Shown here piece after piece: positions 1 to 8,225 of a DNA stretch of 64,000 nt. The stretch is from contig NZ_CP060096.1 of the NCBI RefSeq assembly GCF_017357865.1, positions 1,364,001-1,428,000 of the forward strand, read 5' to 3'. The translations under genes were made by a program, and so were the position numbers. The stretch comes from Aceticella autotrophica (GTDB taxonomy: Bacteria > Bacillota > Thermoanaerobacteria > Thermoanaerobacterales > Thermoanaerobacteraceae). The stretch's first letter is position 1, and every line of letters begins with the position of its first letter. Below the pieces are notes generated by a model that was not told the origin of the DNA, did not search any database, and saw only the letters and a list, made by a program, of their open reading frames with translations.

Positions 1-1
1 A

Positions 2-649
2 GGAGCTATTGCTACCTTAACACGTAATTTGGGTATCATGCTTATTATTCCTTTAATATTGCTTGTATGGGAACAATACGGCAAAAGAGCTTGGCGTAAA
101 TGTATACCACTTCTTCTTATTCCAGGGGCTTTTGCACTTTGGGCATTATTTCTGTGGTGGAATACTAAAGACCCTTTACGGTTTGTTCATGCGGAGAGTG
201 GTTGGGGAAGAGTCCTGCAACCGCCATGGATGGGTATTGCTATGGCTTTTTATCGAATAGTAACACCTGCGCCGCCCTTCATATGGTCAAAAAATATTTA
301 TATAAGTGCCTGGAAACCGCAATTTGCTCCATTTTACAGCTTGATTGACGGAGTATCAGCTTTGGCGGGAATATTTTTATCTTTCTTAGGACGTCGCTAC
401 GGGATGCCTTGGTCATGGATAATATTTGCTTTGATTTGTGTTTTAATTCCAATGTCAGCCCCTACTCTTCATTCCATGACACCATTAGCCAGTATGTCAC
501 GTTATATTGTTGTAATCTTCCCCATAATGGTTACATTGGCACAGATGGTTAAGGATAGACCTAACTTAAAAATAGCTCTTATGATCGCATTACCTATGAT
601 TCAAGCTTTTTTCTTCATTCTTTTTACAACTTGGAACTGGATCGCTTGA
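2..649 (+). CDS. PIG-V-like membrane mannosyltransferase, C-terminal part (5' end outside window)
   Basis: The open frame runs in from the left edge at base 2, so only the C-terminal ~215 residues are present. Reading starts in a segment GAIATLTRNLGIM, which resembles the 'LTR..G' segment of bacterial PIG-V/Gpi18-type glycosyltransferases, enzymes that use polyprenyl-linked sugars in the membrane. Five or six hydrophobic helices are visible, with a W/R/P-rich loop (WGRVLQPPW) typical of that family. The assignment is by general resemblance only; substrate and pathway are unknown. It is the only gene on the plus strand in this part of the window and converges on tcdA, with a terminator in between. 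Confidence 0.5.
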   Translation, partial: GAIATLTRNLGIMLIIPLILLVWEQYGKRAWRKCIPLLLIPGAFALWALFLWWNTKDPLRFVHAESGWGRVLQPPWMGIAMAFYRIVTPAPPFIWSKNIYISAWKPQFAPFYSLIDGVSALAGIFLSFLGRRYGMPWSWIIFALICVLIPMSAPTLHSMTPLASMSRYIVVIFPIMVTLAQMVKDRPNLKIALMIALPMIQAFFFILFTTWNWIA

Positions 650-665
650 ATAATATTTCAAGTAC

Positions 666-695
666 AAAGCAAGGTATTTTCTCACCTTGCTTTTT
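666..695 (+). terminator. Rho-independent terminator after the glycosyltransferase
   Basis: A 10-bp stem (AAAGCAAGGT, 8-nt loop, ACCTTGCTTT) ends in a run of Ts on the plus strand. It lies between two convergent genes. The minus-strand side has only a short T run, so it should work mainly for the plus-strand gene. Confidence 0.75.
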
Positions 696-728
696 CAGTA
701 AAAAGTTTAAAGTTATGCTTTCATTCTC

Positions 729-1496
729 TCATTGGCTTAAATAAGTTCGGTAACCAATTAAATCTTTAATTACTTCACCAGCTAATATAAGACCTGCAAC
801 TGATGGAACAAATGAAATGCTTCCGGGAATATGATTTCTTTCAGTAGAAGTTTTTTCATTGCTGATTGAACTGTAATTTTCTTCATTTATATCAATTTCA
901 TAAAATGACTTTAAAGGCTTTTCCTTTGAATAGACAACTTTTAAAGATTCCACCCCTCTTTTTTTAAGCTCATGCCTCATAACTTTTGCAAGTGGGCATA
1001 CACTGGTTTCATATATATCAGCCACTTCAAATTTTGTAGGTTCAAGCTTATTTCCTGCCCCCATACAGCTTATAATCCGTATACCCATATCCTTCGCTTT
1101 AGTAATAAGGTCAATCTTTGAAGAAACCGTATCGATGGCATCTACAATATAATCATAATCTTGTGACAATAATTTTTCACTGTTTTCAGCACAATAAAAT
1201 TCTTTATATGCTAATACCTTTGCATCTGGATTAATATCTAAGATTCTTTCTTTCATTATCTCTACCTTTGGTTTTCTTAGGGTCTTTCTTGTGGCAATTA
1301 ATTGTCTATTTATATTTGTAATGCAAATCGTATCATTATCTACAATTACAAGCTTGCCAATACCACACCTTGCAAGTGCTTCAACTGTATATGAACCAAC
1401 ACCGCCTACTCCAAATACAGCAACTGTACTAACTTTCAATTTATCAAGATTTTCTTTGCCTATTAATAATTCCGTTCTTGAAAAAGAATGAAACAT
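729..1496 (-). CDS. tcdA: tRNA threonylcarbamoyladenosine dehydratase (TcdA/YrvM, ThiF-E1 family)
   Basis: This cytosolic E1-like enzyme uses ATP to cyclise t6A37 of tRNA to ct6A. The 255-aa protein shows the Rossmann glycine motif GVGGVG at residues 29-34, the acidic VDNDTI segment near 53, and DAIDTVSSK near 118, as in the CsdL/YgdL branch of the ThiF family. I chose the ATG at 1496 because GGAGG lies 7 nt upstream and homology starts at MFHSFSRTELLIG. The longer frame runs back through the 6S RNA gene and is not coding. Gene order aspS-6S RNA-tcdA matches aspS-bsrA-yrvM of Bacillus subtilis. A second function, ThiF-type or MoeB, is unlikely because the neighbours are tRNA-related. Confidence 0.88.
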   Translation of the reverse strand: MFHSFSRTELLIGKENLDKLKVSTVAVFGVGGVGSYTVEALARCGIGKLVIVDNDTICITNINRQLIATRKTLRKPKVEIMKERILDINPDAKVLAYKEFYCAENSEKLLSQDYDYIVDAIDTVSSKIDLITKAKDMGIRIISCMGAGNKLEPTKFEVADIYETSVCPLAKVMRHELKKRGVESLKVVYSKEKPLKSFYEIDINEENYSSISNEKTSTERNHIPGSISFVPSVAGLILAGEVIKDLIGYRTYLSQ

Positions 1497-1512
1497 TATA
1501 TTCCTCCAATAA

Positions 1513-1700
1513 TAAATCCCCATGGTGCCGTTATCCGGCAGTTTTGAACCTGCTCTCGCAGGTGGGTGCTCTCCTGGCAGTTTCATATTTCCATTCGTAG
1601 ATGGCATATATTCCGCTGTCAGAGTTAAGCTCCCATTTAATATGTGTTGGCTCAAAACAATGACCGTATTACACGAACACCACAGGGTATCTACTTTTTC
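1513..1700 (-). ncRNA. ssrS: 6S RNA (6S-1/BsrA type)
   Basis: 6S RNA binds the housekeeping RNA polymerase holoenzyme and mimics an open promoter. About 188 nt are transcribed leftwards between aspS and tcdA. The ends form a closing helix: CCCTGTGGTG near the 5' end pairs with CACCATGGGG near the 3' end (G-T pairs allowed). A further helix GCAGGT/ACCTGC and the internal block TTTTGAGCCAACAC resemble clostridial 6S sequences as I remember them. A sigma-A promoter stands just upstream and no ORF with a ribosome site is present. Position between aspS and the yrvM homolog is the same as for B. subtilis bsrA. The 3' end is approximate. Confidence 0.85.
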
Positions 1701-1707
1701 TATTTAT

Positions 1708-1736
1708 ATTTTAACACTTTTTTAATTTTATTTCAA
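1708..1736 (-). promoter_or_regulatory. Sigma-A promoter of the 6S RNA gene
   Basis: On the minus strand TTGAAA (1736-1731) is followed by a 17-nt spacer and TAAAAT (1713-1708). Transcription would start near 1700, matching the 5' end of the 6S helix. It sits immediately downstream of the aspS stop codon, so 6S RNA need not depend on the hisS promoter. Confidence 0.75.
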
Positions 1737-1746
1737 TAGTAAACGT

Positions 1747-3516
1747 TTATTTCTCAATTTTTATATGCAATTCTTCAAGCTGACCTTCTGATACAAGAGA
1801 TGGTGCATCTGTCATAAGACAGACAGCATTTTGAGTTTTAGGAAATGCAATGACATCTCTTATATTCTCTGTTCCGGTCATAAGCATTGTAAGCCTATCA
1901 AGTCCATATGCAATACCGCCATGTGGTGGTGCACCATACTTAAATGCATCAACAAGGAATCCAAATCTTTCTTGGATCGCTTCATCACTGAAACCCAATA
2001 TCTTGAACATCTTTTTTTGAAGTTCTGTATCATGTATTCTAATACTTCCTCCACCTATTTCAACACCATTTATTACCATGTCATATGCTTTTGCTCTTAC
2101 GCTTCCCGGATTTGAATCAAGCAATTCCAAATCCTCATCCTTTGGAGATGTAAATGGATGATGCATTGCAACATATCTTTTTTCTTCTTCGCTGTATTCT
2201 AAAAGGGGAAAATCTAACACCCATAAAAATTCATATTTATTCTTATCAATCAAATTAAATCTTCTGCCCATCTCAAGTCTTAAATGCCCTAATGAATCAT
2301 AAACAACTGAATTATTTTTATCGGCAATCATTAATATCAAGTCACCTTTATCTGCTTCCATTCTTTTTAAAATTAAAGACATTTCCTCATCTGTAAGAAA
2401 TTTTGCAACAGGTGATTTAATACCTTCTTCCATTACTTGTATCCATACCATTCCTTTTGCTTTATATGTTTTAACAAATTCTATTAATTCGTCTATCTGT
2501 CTCCTTGGAATCGCAGCTGCACCTTTTACATTTATTGCCCTAACAGAACCTTTATTCAAAATAGCATCATTAAATACTTTAAAACTGCAATTTGAAACAA
2601 TATCTGTTAAATCTTTTAATTGCATATCAAATCTCATATCAGGTTTATCAGAGCCAAACCTGTCCATAGCCTCCTGATATGTCATTCTTTTAAATGGTAA
2701 AGAAACATCTACATCTAATATTTCTTTAAATAGCTTTGCTATCATTTTTTCATTTAATGAAAGTATATCATCAACATCTATAAATGACATTTCCATATCA
2801 ATCTGCGTAAATTCCGGTTGTCTATCAGCACGTAAATCTTCATCTCTAAGGCATTTAGTAATTTGATAATATCTATCAAAACCCGACAGCATTAAAAGCT
2901 GTTTAAATATCTGGGGAGATTGCGGCAGTGCATAAAATTTACCCGGTTGTACCCTGCTTGGAACAAGGTAATCTCTTGCGCCTTCTGGCGTACTTCTTAT
3001 TAGTAAAGGTGTTTCAATATCGATAAACCCATTTTTATCAAGATATTCCCTTACTAACTTTGTTATTTTATATCTTGTCATAAATGTTTTTTGCATTGAA
3101 GGTCTTCTTAAGTCTATATATCTAAATTTAAGTCTCACTGCTTCAGAAACATTATTGTCTTCCTCTACCATAAATGGCGGTGTTTCTGATTTGCTTAAAA
3201 TCTTTAATGTTTCTACATAGACCTCTATTTTACCTGTTTTTAATTTTAAATTTATGGTTTCATCAGATCTTTTTACTACTTTTCCTTTTACAGCTAAAAC
3301 ATATTCTGTCCTTACAGATTGTACTTTATCAAAAGCTTCTTTTGAAATTTGCTCATTAAATACAATCTGTATAAGACCTGTCCTATCTCGTAATTCAATA
3401 AATACTAATCCCCCAAGGTCCCTTCTTTTCTGAACCCAACCCATTAAAACAACTTCTTTGTTTATATCATCTAATGTTAATTCCCCACACATATGAGTTC
3501 TTTTTAGTTTTTCCAT
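1747..3516 (-). CDS. aspS: Aspartyl-tRNA synthetase
   Basis: This class II synthetase charges tRNA-Asp in the cytosol. The 589-aa length is normal for the bacterial type. The N-terminal OB anticodon-binding domain starts with GWVQKRRDLGGLVFIELRDR (residues ~27-46). Motif 2 is visible as RDEDLRADRQPEFTQID, followed by the GAD insertion domain and motif 3 GIAYGLDRLTML near 530. Its ATG overlaps the hisS stop (TAATG), and the ribosome site GGAGG lies in the end of hisS, so the two genes are translationally coupled and share the T-box leader. Whether it also charges tRNA-Asn cannot be told from the sequence. Confidence 0.97.
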   Translation of the reverse strand: MEKLKRTHMCGELTLDDINKEVVLMGWVQKRRDLGGLVFIELRDRTGLIQIVFNEQISKEAFDKVQSVRTEYVLAVKGKVVKRSDETINLKLKTGKIEVYVETLKILSKSETPPFMVEEDNNVSEAVRLKFRYIDLRRPSMQKTFMTRYKITKLVREYLDKNGFIDIETPLLIRSTPEGARDYLVPSRVQPGKFYALPQSPQIFKQLLMLSGFDRYYQITKCLRDEDLRADRQPEFTQIDMEMSFIDVDDILSLNEKMIAKLFKEILDVDVSLPFKRMTYQEAMDRFGSDKPDMRFDMQLKDLTDIVSNCSFKVFNDAILNKGSVRAINVKGAAAIPRRQIDELIEFVKTYKAKGMVWIQVMEEGIKSPVAKFLTDEEMSLILKRMEADKGDLILMIADKNNSVVYDSLGHLRLEMGRRFNLIDKNKYEFLWVLDFPLLEYSEEEKRYVAMHHPFTSPKDEDLELLDSNPGSVRAKAYDMVINGVEIGGGSIRIHDTELQKKMFKILGFSDEAIQERFGFLVDAFKYGAPPHGGIAYGLDRLTMLMTGTENIRDVIAFPKTQNAVCLMTDAPSLVSEGQLEELHIKIEK

Positions 3517-4787
3517 TATTTATTCCTCCCGATATAATCTTTTATTTTTTCATATATTTCATCAATTTTTATCTCTATTTCAGAACCATCTGCCATATTT
3601 TTCAGCTTAGCACTTTTCTTTAGAACTTCATCTTCCCCTATTATAATTACAAATTTAGCATTAAGCTTATTGGCATATTTCATCTGTGCCTTTAGGCTTC
3701 TTTTAATGCTATCCATTTCAACACTTAAACCTGCACGCCTAAGCTTATAAACAAGAGTAAAAACATATTTTTTTGCATTTTCACCTGCACATGCAATAAA
3801 AAGGTCTGGTCCTGTTGGTAATGGTATTTCTATTCCGCTATTTCCAAGTAAAAGAATAAGCCTTTCAAGACCTAATCCAAAACCAACAGCTGGAAAGGCG
3901 GGACCTCCGCATTCTTCCACAAGACCATCATATCTACCTCCACCGCAAACCGTTCCCTGTGTGCTTAGGTCATTTGATATTATTTCAAATGCTGTCCTTG
4001 TATAATAATCAAGTCCTCTTACTATTCTTGGATTAATTAAAAATTTAAACCCTATGGCTGTCAAATATGTTTTCAAATCATCAAAATGCTTTTTACAATC
4101 ATCACAAAGAAAATTCAAAATAAGCGGGGCATCTTTTAAGATTTTCTTGCAATTTTCAACCTTGCAATCTAAAACCCTCATTGGATTTATCTCATATCTG
4201 GCTTTACAATCATCACAGAGATTTTCTAAATTTTCTTTTAAAAATCCTCTTAAAACCTTATTGTATTCCTTTCTGCATTCAGAACAACCAATACTGTTAA
4301 TATTAAGTTCAAGATTTCTCAATCCCAATTCCTCAAATAACGTCATTGCAATACTTATTACTTCAACATCAGCGGAGGCATCTTTTGCTCCAAACATTTC
4401 AACACCAAATTGATGATGTTCTCTTAATCTACCCGATTGTGGTCTTTCATATCTGTATACAGGTGTAAAATAATAAAGTTTTGTTGGTTGAGTTTCTGCA
4501 TATAGGTTATGTTCTATAAACGCCCTGACAGTAGGCGAAGTTCCTTCAGGCTTCAGTGTTATACTTCTGCCTCCTTTATCAGTAAAAGTATACATTTCTT
4601 TACGTACGATATCTGTTGACTTACCCACACCTCTTAAAAATAATTCAGTATGTTCAAAACATGGTGTCCTAATTTCCTTAAATCCAAAATTATTACATAT
4701 GTTTCTAATTTTATTTTCTATATACTGCCATTTATATATTTCTAATGGTAATACATCTCTTGTTCCTCTTGGGGCTTTTGTTAACAT
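3516..4787 (-). CDS. hisS: Histidyl-tRNA synthetase
   Basis: This class II synthetase charges tRNA-His. At 423 aa it has the expected length. Motif 2 lies around RGRLREHH-type sequence (YRYERPQSGRLREHHQFG), and the His-specific blocks RGLDYYTRTAFE and CGGGRYDGL are intact. An insertion between them carries eight cysteines in CxxC-like pairs (GCSEC, LCDDC, LDCKVENC, FLCDDC), which is common in Firmicute HisRS and may hold zinc. The start has AAGGAG 9 nt upstream. It is the first gene of hisS-aspS and is preceded by a T-box leader, so expression should rise when charged tRNA-His (and perhaps tRNA-Asp) is scarce. Confidence 0.97.
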   Translation of the reverse strand: MLTKAPRGTRDVLPLEIYKWQYIENKIRNICNNFGFKEIRTPCFEHTELFLRGVGKSTDIVRKEMYTFTDKGGRSITLKPEGTSPTVRAFIEHNLYAETQPTKLYYFTPVYRYERPQSGRLREHHQFGVEMFGAKDASADVEVISIAMTLFEELGLRNLELNINSIGCSECRKEYNKVLRGFLKENLENLCDDCKARYEINPMRVLDCKVENCKKILKDAPLILNFLCDDCKKHFDDLKTYLTAIGFKFLINPRIVRGLDYYTRTAFEIISNDLSTQGTVCGGGRYDGLVEECGGPAFPAVGFGLGLERLILLLGNSGIEIPLPTGPDLFIACAGENAKKYVFTLVYKLRRAGLSVEMDSIKRSLKAQMKYANKLNAKFVIIIGEDEVLKKSAKLKNMADGSEIEIKIDEIYEKIKDYIGRNK

Positions 4788-4804
4788 TGTATCAACTCCT
4801 TAAA

Positions 4805-5057
4805 ATTACATAAAATAAAACCCCACGTCTGCAATATTCATTGCAGGGACGAGAGGTTTTTCCCGTGGTGCCACCCTGATTATAACTTATTTCTTTAACG
4901 CAGATTCACGGATATAACCTACATATCGGCTATTCTGCTCATAGGTGTCTTTCATAATCACATGAATATAAAGATACTTTCAGTCACGGTATCTTCTCCC
5001 TGTATACCTGTTATTACTACTCTCCTAATCATTGCAATTCTCGATATCATTTGTTTA
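4805..5057 (-). promoter_or_regulatory. T-box leader of hisS-aspS with overlapping Asp/His specifier
   Basis: About 250 nt of structured leader separate the promoter from hisS. The T-box sequence AGGGTGGCACCACGGGA lies at 4877-4861. It is followed by a terminator formed from AACCTCTCGTCCCTGCAAT and ATTGCAG/ACGTGGGGTT arms (about 4860-4812) with TTTTATTTTA behind. In the Stem I region the minus strand reads GAAAGACACC; GACAC (4949-4945) contains GAC (Asp) and CAC (His) overlapping by one base. T-box leaders sense uncharged tRNA by pairing the specifier to the anticodon and the UGGN bulge to the tRNA 3' end. I infer the specifier from position and context; the fold was not computed. Confidence 0.88.
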
Positions 5058-5063
5058 TTTGTT

Positions 5064-5092
5064 ATTATAGCTTTAATATAAAAATGTGTCAA
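5064..5092 (-). promoter_or_regulatory. Sigma-A promoter of the hisS T-box leader
   Basis: The minus strand carries consensus TTGACA (5092-5087), a 17-nt spacer, and consensus TATAAT (5069-5064). Transcription should begin near 5057. The promoter lies inside the tail of the relic described next. Confidence 0.85.
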
Positions 5093-5111
5093 TATTTTTT
5101 AAAAGATTCAT

Positions 5112-5306
5112 GCTGGTTTGACTTAGAATGTAAATACGGTTTTTAAATCGATCGCCATAAGCAACATAACGTAACGGTAAAAATGTTCTGTCATCTTTTA
5201 TATATGGTGCAACATCAATCGAATAAGATTGTCCATTTAAACTGTATTCATTTTTTTCTATAATAAATATACCGTAAAATTTGCTTCTGCAAAAACTAAT
5301 GATTTT
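5112..5306 (-). pseudogene. Relic of a copper-amine-oxidase-N-like (stalk domain) secreted protein
   Basis: No intact ORF is present. One minus-strand frame reads IEKNEYSLNGQSYSIDVAPY and then IKDDRTFLPLRYVAYGD, a near-textbook match to the repeat domain found at the N-terminus of many secreted clostridial proteins (Cu_amine_oxidN1/stalk domain). A neighbouring frame just upstream reads SLVFAEANFTVY, which looks like the end of a signal peptide with its cleavage site. Joining them needs a frameshift near 5258. The similarity stops after GDRFKN, so the C-terminal part is gone. The hisS promoter has formed, or survived, inside its 3' end. Confidence 0.65.
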
Positions 5307-5309
5307 AAT

Positions 5310-5579
5310 TTAAACTTTAATGTCAATATGCCCTAAAAATTTATTTTCCTTTTTCTTTTTTTCTTTTTCATTCCTTTTTTCATTATTTCCTTTTATATGC
5401 ATCTTAAATGTTTCATTGGTTTTATTTATTCTATTCTTTTTTATTTTATTCTCATTGTCATATGATATTGCAAATTGCTGAACATAAACATCATTTTTTT
5501 GAATTTCTATCTGCTTAATATTACTTACTTCAACTGATTTCGGTATGGCAACCTGCAGGTCAAGAGGGTTAATAGACAT
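5310..5579 (-). CDS. Small conserved-looking protein at the end of the flagellar operon
   Basis: The 89-aa protein starts MSINPLDLQVAIPKSVEVS and ends in a very lysine/glutamate-rich, low-complexity tail (KRNEKEKKKKENKF) followed by FLGHIDIKV. I recall small proteins with a similar 'PLDLQV.IPK..EV' start next to FapA genes in other Clostridia, but no function is known to me. It lies 12 nt after fapA and is the last gene of the 27-kb operon. Its position suggests a flagellar or cell-surface role, which is inference only. Confidence 0.6.
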   Translation of the reverse strand: MSINPLDLQVAIPKSVEVSNIKQIEIQKNDVYVQQFAISYDNENKIKKNRINKTNETFKMHIKGNNEKRNEKEKKKKENKFLGHIDIKV

Positions 5580-5591
5580 AACATCATCCCC

Positions 5592-6953
5592 TTATTTATA
5601 TGGTAAAATTTTAATGTTACTACCGTCTTTAATAAACATAGTATATTCATATGTATCATTTATTTGCAATGTTATTTCATCAATAATAATTTTTGAACCG
5701 GGATAAATATTTTCCAACACTTTTATTATACCATAACCTTCTTTTTTTGTGATCATATTTAATTCATTTAACTCATCTAAAAGTATTTGATTTTCTTCAA
5801 CTAATTGTTCTACAAAAATCTTTACTTTTTTATATATCTCAATTTTATTATCAGATATGCCAAGTTTTTCAAAATAATATATAATTTTTTTTAGATCATT
5901 AATATTTTTTGTATTAACATTTATTTTGTCTGATATCTCTTTTATCCTCAATCTTTTTTCAGGTGAAATCCCTACTTGAAGTTCAGTTCGTGTAGACGTC
6001 TTTGAACCTACATTTTTAGCATTTATTGATTTTGCTGCTACAACTGTGCTTCCAACAATTAACCCTTTTTTACCTATCATATTTATGCTACCATTGCACC
6101 TAACATTGCTATAAATTATAGCCTCACTTGTTATGTCACCCTCTGCTGAAATATCACTATTTTGTATATACTTTGAAACTATATCTCCACCAGAAATCAG
6201 TTTGGCTTTACCATTACCTTGAATTCCCTTATGTATTACAATATTACCTTTGGCATTAACTGTTGCTCCTTCTACTACACCAAATATTTCTATATTTCCT
6301 TCGCTTCCTACAGAAAAAGCAGACCTTATATTTCCAGATATAATTAAACTTGCATTCGTTTTTATATTTCCTACAGATGCATCAATATCTTTTAGTTCAA
6401 TGACTTCATTAACTTCTAATTTTCCATTTCTTTTTATAACATGTCCATCAATTGATGATAGTAATAAATTGTTTTCAATATAAGTATTTTTTCCCGCTGG
6501 TAAATCTACTTTTTTTCCTTCTTTGCATTTTACTATTTCTCCAAATATATTAATACCATCTTTGCCTGGAACAGAATCCAGTTTTTTTGCTAAAAGATCA
6601 CCCTTCTTGACATTTTTATATAATTGCAAATCTTTATAGTCTACACATTCATTTTCCGATATCTTTAGAGTTGAAATATTATTAAAATCAATAGTGAATT
6701 CTATTTTTTCGTCTTGACCATCAATTGGTTTAATACCCTGTGCTATCAGAATCTTATTATTTAAACTATGTTCTTTACAAATTTTCTCTATATTCTCATA
6801 TATAATTCCAAATGAAATATTATATTTCTTCAAAGTATTTAAAATATTATCTTCTGTTAATTTCTCTCCATCTAAATCCTTTACAATTGTTAAGTAAGCC
6901 TCTTGTTTATCTTTTGTGATATCAATTTTAAAACTATATCTTAAATCATACAT
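5592..6953 (-). CDS. FapA family protein (DUF342)
   Basis: The 453-aa protein belongs to the FapA (flagellar assembly protein A, DUF342) family: an N-terminal alpha/beta part, then the signature stretch KLDSVPGKDGINIFGE, then a right-handed beta-helix-like run of hydrophobic repeats (residues ~190-320: ISGNIRSAFSVGSEGNIEIFG, VVEGATVNAKGNIVI and so on), and a C-terminal coiled coil. Family members are linked to polar flagella in some bacteria and are often found in clostridial flagellar operons; the molecular role is unsettled. It follows the sigma factor gene with a good site (GGAGG, 9 nt before ATG), in the place that B. subtilis gives to swrB. Confidence 0.8.
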   Translation of the reverse strand: MYDLRYSFKIDITKDKQEAYLTIVKDLDGEKLTEDNILNTLKKYNISFGIIYENIEKICKEHSLNNKILIAQGIKPIDGQDEKIEFTIDFNNISTLKISENECVDYKDLQLYKNVKKGDLLAKKLDSVPGKDGINIFGEIVKCKEGKKVDLPAGKNTYIENNLLLSSIDGHVIKRNGKLEVNEVIELKDIDASVGNIKTNASLIISGNIRSAFSVGSEGNIEIFGVVEGATVNAKGNIVIHKGIQGNGKAKLISGGDIVSKYIQNSDISAEGDITSEAIIYSNVRCNGSINMIGKKGLIVGSTVVAAKSINAKNVGSKTSTRTELQVGISPEKRLRIKEISDKINVNTKNINDLKKIIYYFEKLGISDNKIEIYKKVKIFVEQLVEENQILLDELNELNMITKKEGYGIIKVLENIYPGSKIIIDEITLQINDTYEYTMFIKDGSNIKILPYK

Positions 6954-6976
6954 ATATTAAATCCTCCAGATGTAAA

Positions 6977-7717
6977 TTAATAATAATTAGATAAAGTCAC
7001 CCTCAATTTATTTATTGCCTTTGAATGTATTTGGGATATCCTGGATTCTGTAAGTCCTAAAACTTGGCTTATTTCCTTGTAATTTAAATCTTTATAATAA
7101 TAAAGAGATATCACAAGTTTTTCTTTGTCTTGTAATTCATCAATCGCCTTTGCAATCTTTTTTTTAAGGTCCTGTGCTATTATTTCGTCTTCTGGATTTA
7201 CTAAATCATTATTTGTCAAGGAATTTATCTTTATATTATTTTCAATAGCCTCCTCAAGTGAACTTATAATGCCAGCATTGATATAAGTTAATGTCTTTAA
7301 AATATCATTTTTTGGCAAACCTGAAACATCTATTATTTCTTCTATTGAGGGATCTCTTTTATATTTCCGTTGTAAAATTTCAATTGCTATTTCAATTTTT
7401 TTATATTTTTTTTTCAAACTTCTTGGTATCCAATCTTTTTTTCTTAAGTAATCTATTATTTCACCTTTAATTCTTATGGAAGCATATGTTTCAAATTTTA
7501 CTCCTTTTGATATGTCATATTTATTAACTGCATCAATTAAACCAATCATTCCCTGGCTTAATAGGTCATCAAAGTCAGCCTGACTTATTTCTGAAATACA
7601 TAATTTTTTCACTACATGCTTAACAAGAGGCATATATCTAATTATAATATCATCTTTTATCTTATCGTCTTTCATGGAAATATATTTTCTCCATAAATCT
7701 TGCTCTATAATGGACAT
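6977..7717 (-). CDS. sigD: Flagellar/motility sigma factor (FliA/SigD family)
   Basis: This 246-aa sigma-70 family protein directs late flagellar and chemotaxis transcription. Region 2 begins at RYMPLVKHVVKKL and includes the DLLSQGMIGLIDAVNKYD core-binding block and the KFETYASIRIKGEIIDYLR -10-recognition block. Region 4 has the helix-turn-helix LNYKEISQVLGLTESRISQI. I took the ATG at 7717 rather than 7726 because GGGGGA lies 9 nt before it, while it directly abuts the earlier ATG. The gene sits after cheD, as sigD does in B. subtilis. Confidence 0.92.
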   Translation of the reverse strand: MSIIEQDLWRKYISMKDDKIKDDIIIRYMPLVKHVVKKLCISEISQADFDDLLSQGMIGLIDAVNKYDISKGVKFETYASIRIKGEIIDYLRKKDWIPRSLKKKYKKIEIAIEILQRKYKRDPSIEEIIDVSGLPKNDILKTLTYINAGIISSLEEAIENNIKINSLTNNDLVNPEDEIIAQDLKKKIAKAIDELQDKEKLVISLYYYKDLNYKEISQVLGLTESRISQIHSKAINKLRVTLSNYY

Positions 7718-7732
7718 AAAAAACATCCCCCA

Positions 7733-8224
7733 TTAAATAAATTTTATACCATGTCCTATAGTTTTAATAAACATTTTACCGTCATTTGAATTGAATTCTA
7801 TTGTTCTTCCATAATTACCACCTGTATCTTCTGAAATTAAAGGAATATTAAACTCATTTAAAACCTCCTTAGTTGCAACAACATTTCTATTTCCTATATT
7901 CATAATATCTAAATTTACTTTAGAAGAAAACATTTGAGCACCACCGGCTATTTTACTAACTATTTTTTTTCGTTTTGCGCCAATTTCCTCCATCATATTA
8001 ATTAACATTTCAATACCAGTATCTGCAAATTTAAATTTATTTGTATTATGAACAGTTATGCTGCTAAATGGAAGCATAATATGTGCAAGCCCAGATATTT
8101 TAGTATCAACATCATAGAGTGCAATCCCTACACATGACCCTAAACCTATTGTATGCAATTTCCCCGGATATTTAATTACCTTGGCATCTGCCATTCCAAC
8201 CCTTATGTTGTTAAAATCTTCCAT
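7733..8224 (-). CDS. cheD: Chemoreceptor glutamine deamidase CheD
   Basis: CheD deamidates glutamines on methyl-accepting receptors and binds CheC. The 163-aa protein shows the family blocks IGLGSCVGIALYD (catalytic Cys), SGLAHIMLP (catalytic His) and KIAGGAQMF. I use the ATG at 8224, one base after the cheC stop and 9 nt after GGAG; the longer version would start at a TTG within cheC. The tight cheC-cheD pair matches the B. subtilis order and their known physical interaction. Confidence 0.93.
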   Translation of the reverse strand: MEDFNNIRVGMADAKVIKYPGKLHTIGLGSCVGIALYDVDTKISGLAHIMLPFSSITVHNTNKFKFADTGIEMLINMMEEIGAKRKKIVSKIAGGAQMFSSKVNLDIMNIGNRNVVATKEVLNEFNIPLISEDTGGNYGRTIEFNSNDGKMFIKTIGHGIKFI

Positions 8225-8225
8225 T

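Noticed and set aside
1497-1655. Upstream extension of tcdA and the plus-strand frame at 1522-1725
   Set aside because: Both run through the 6S RNA helices; tcdA similarity and a good ribosome site begin at 1496.
4054-4413. 119-aa plus-strand open frame opposite hisS
   Set aside because: It lies opposite a clear HisRS domain and has Ser/Phe/Leu-rich shadow composition.
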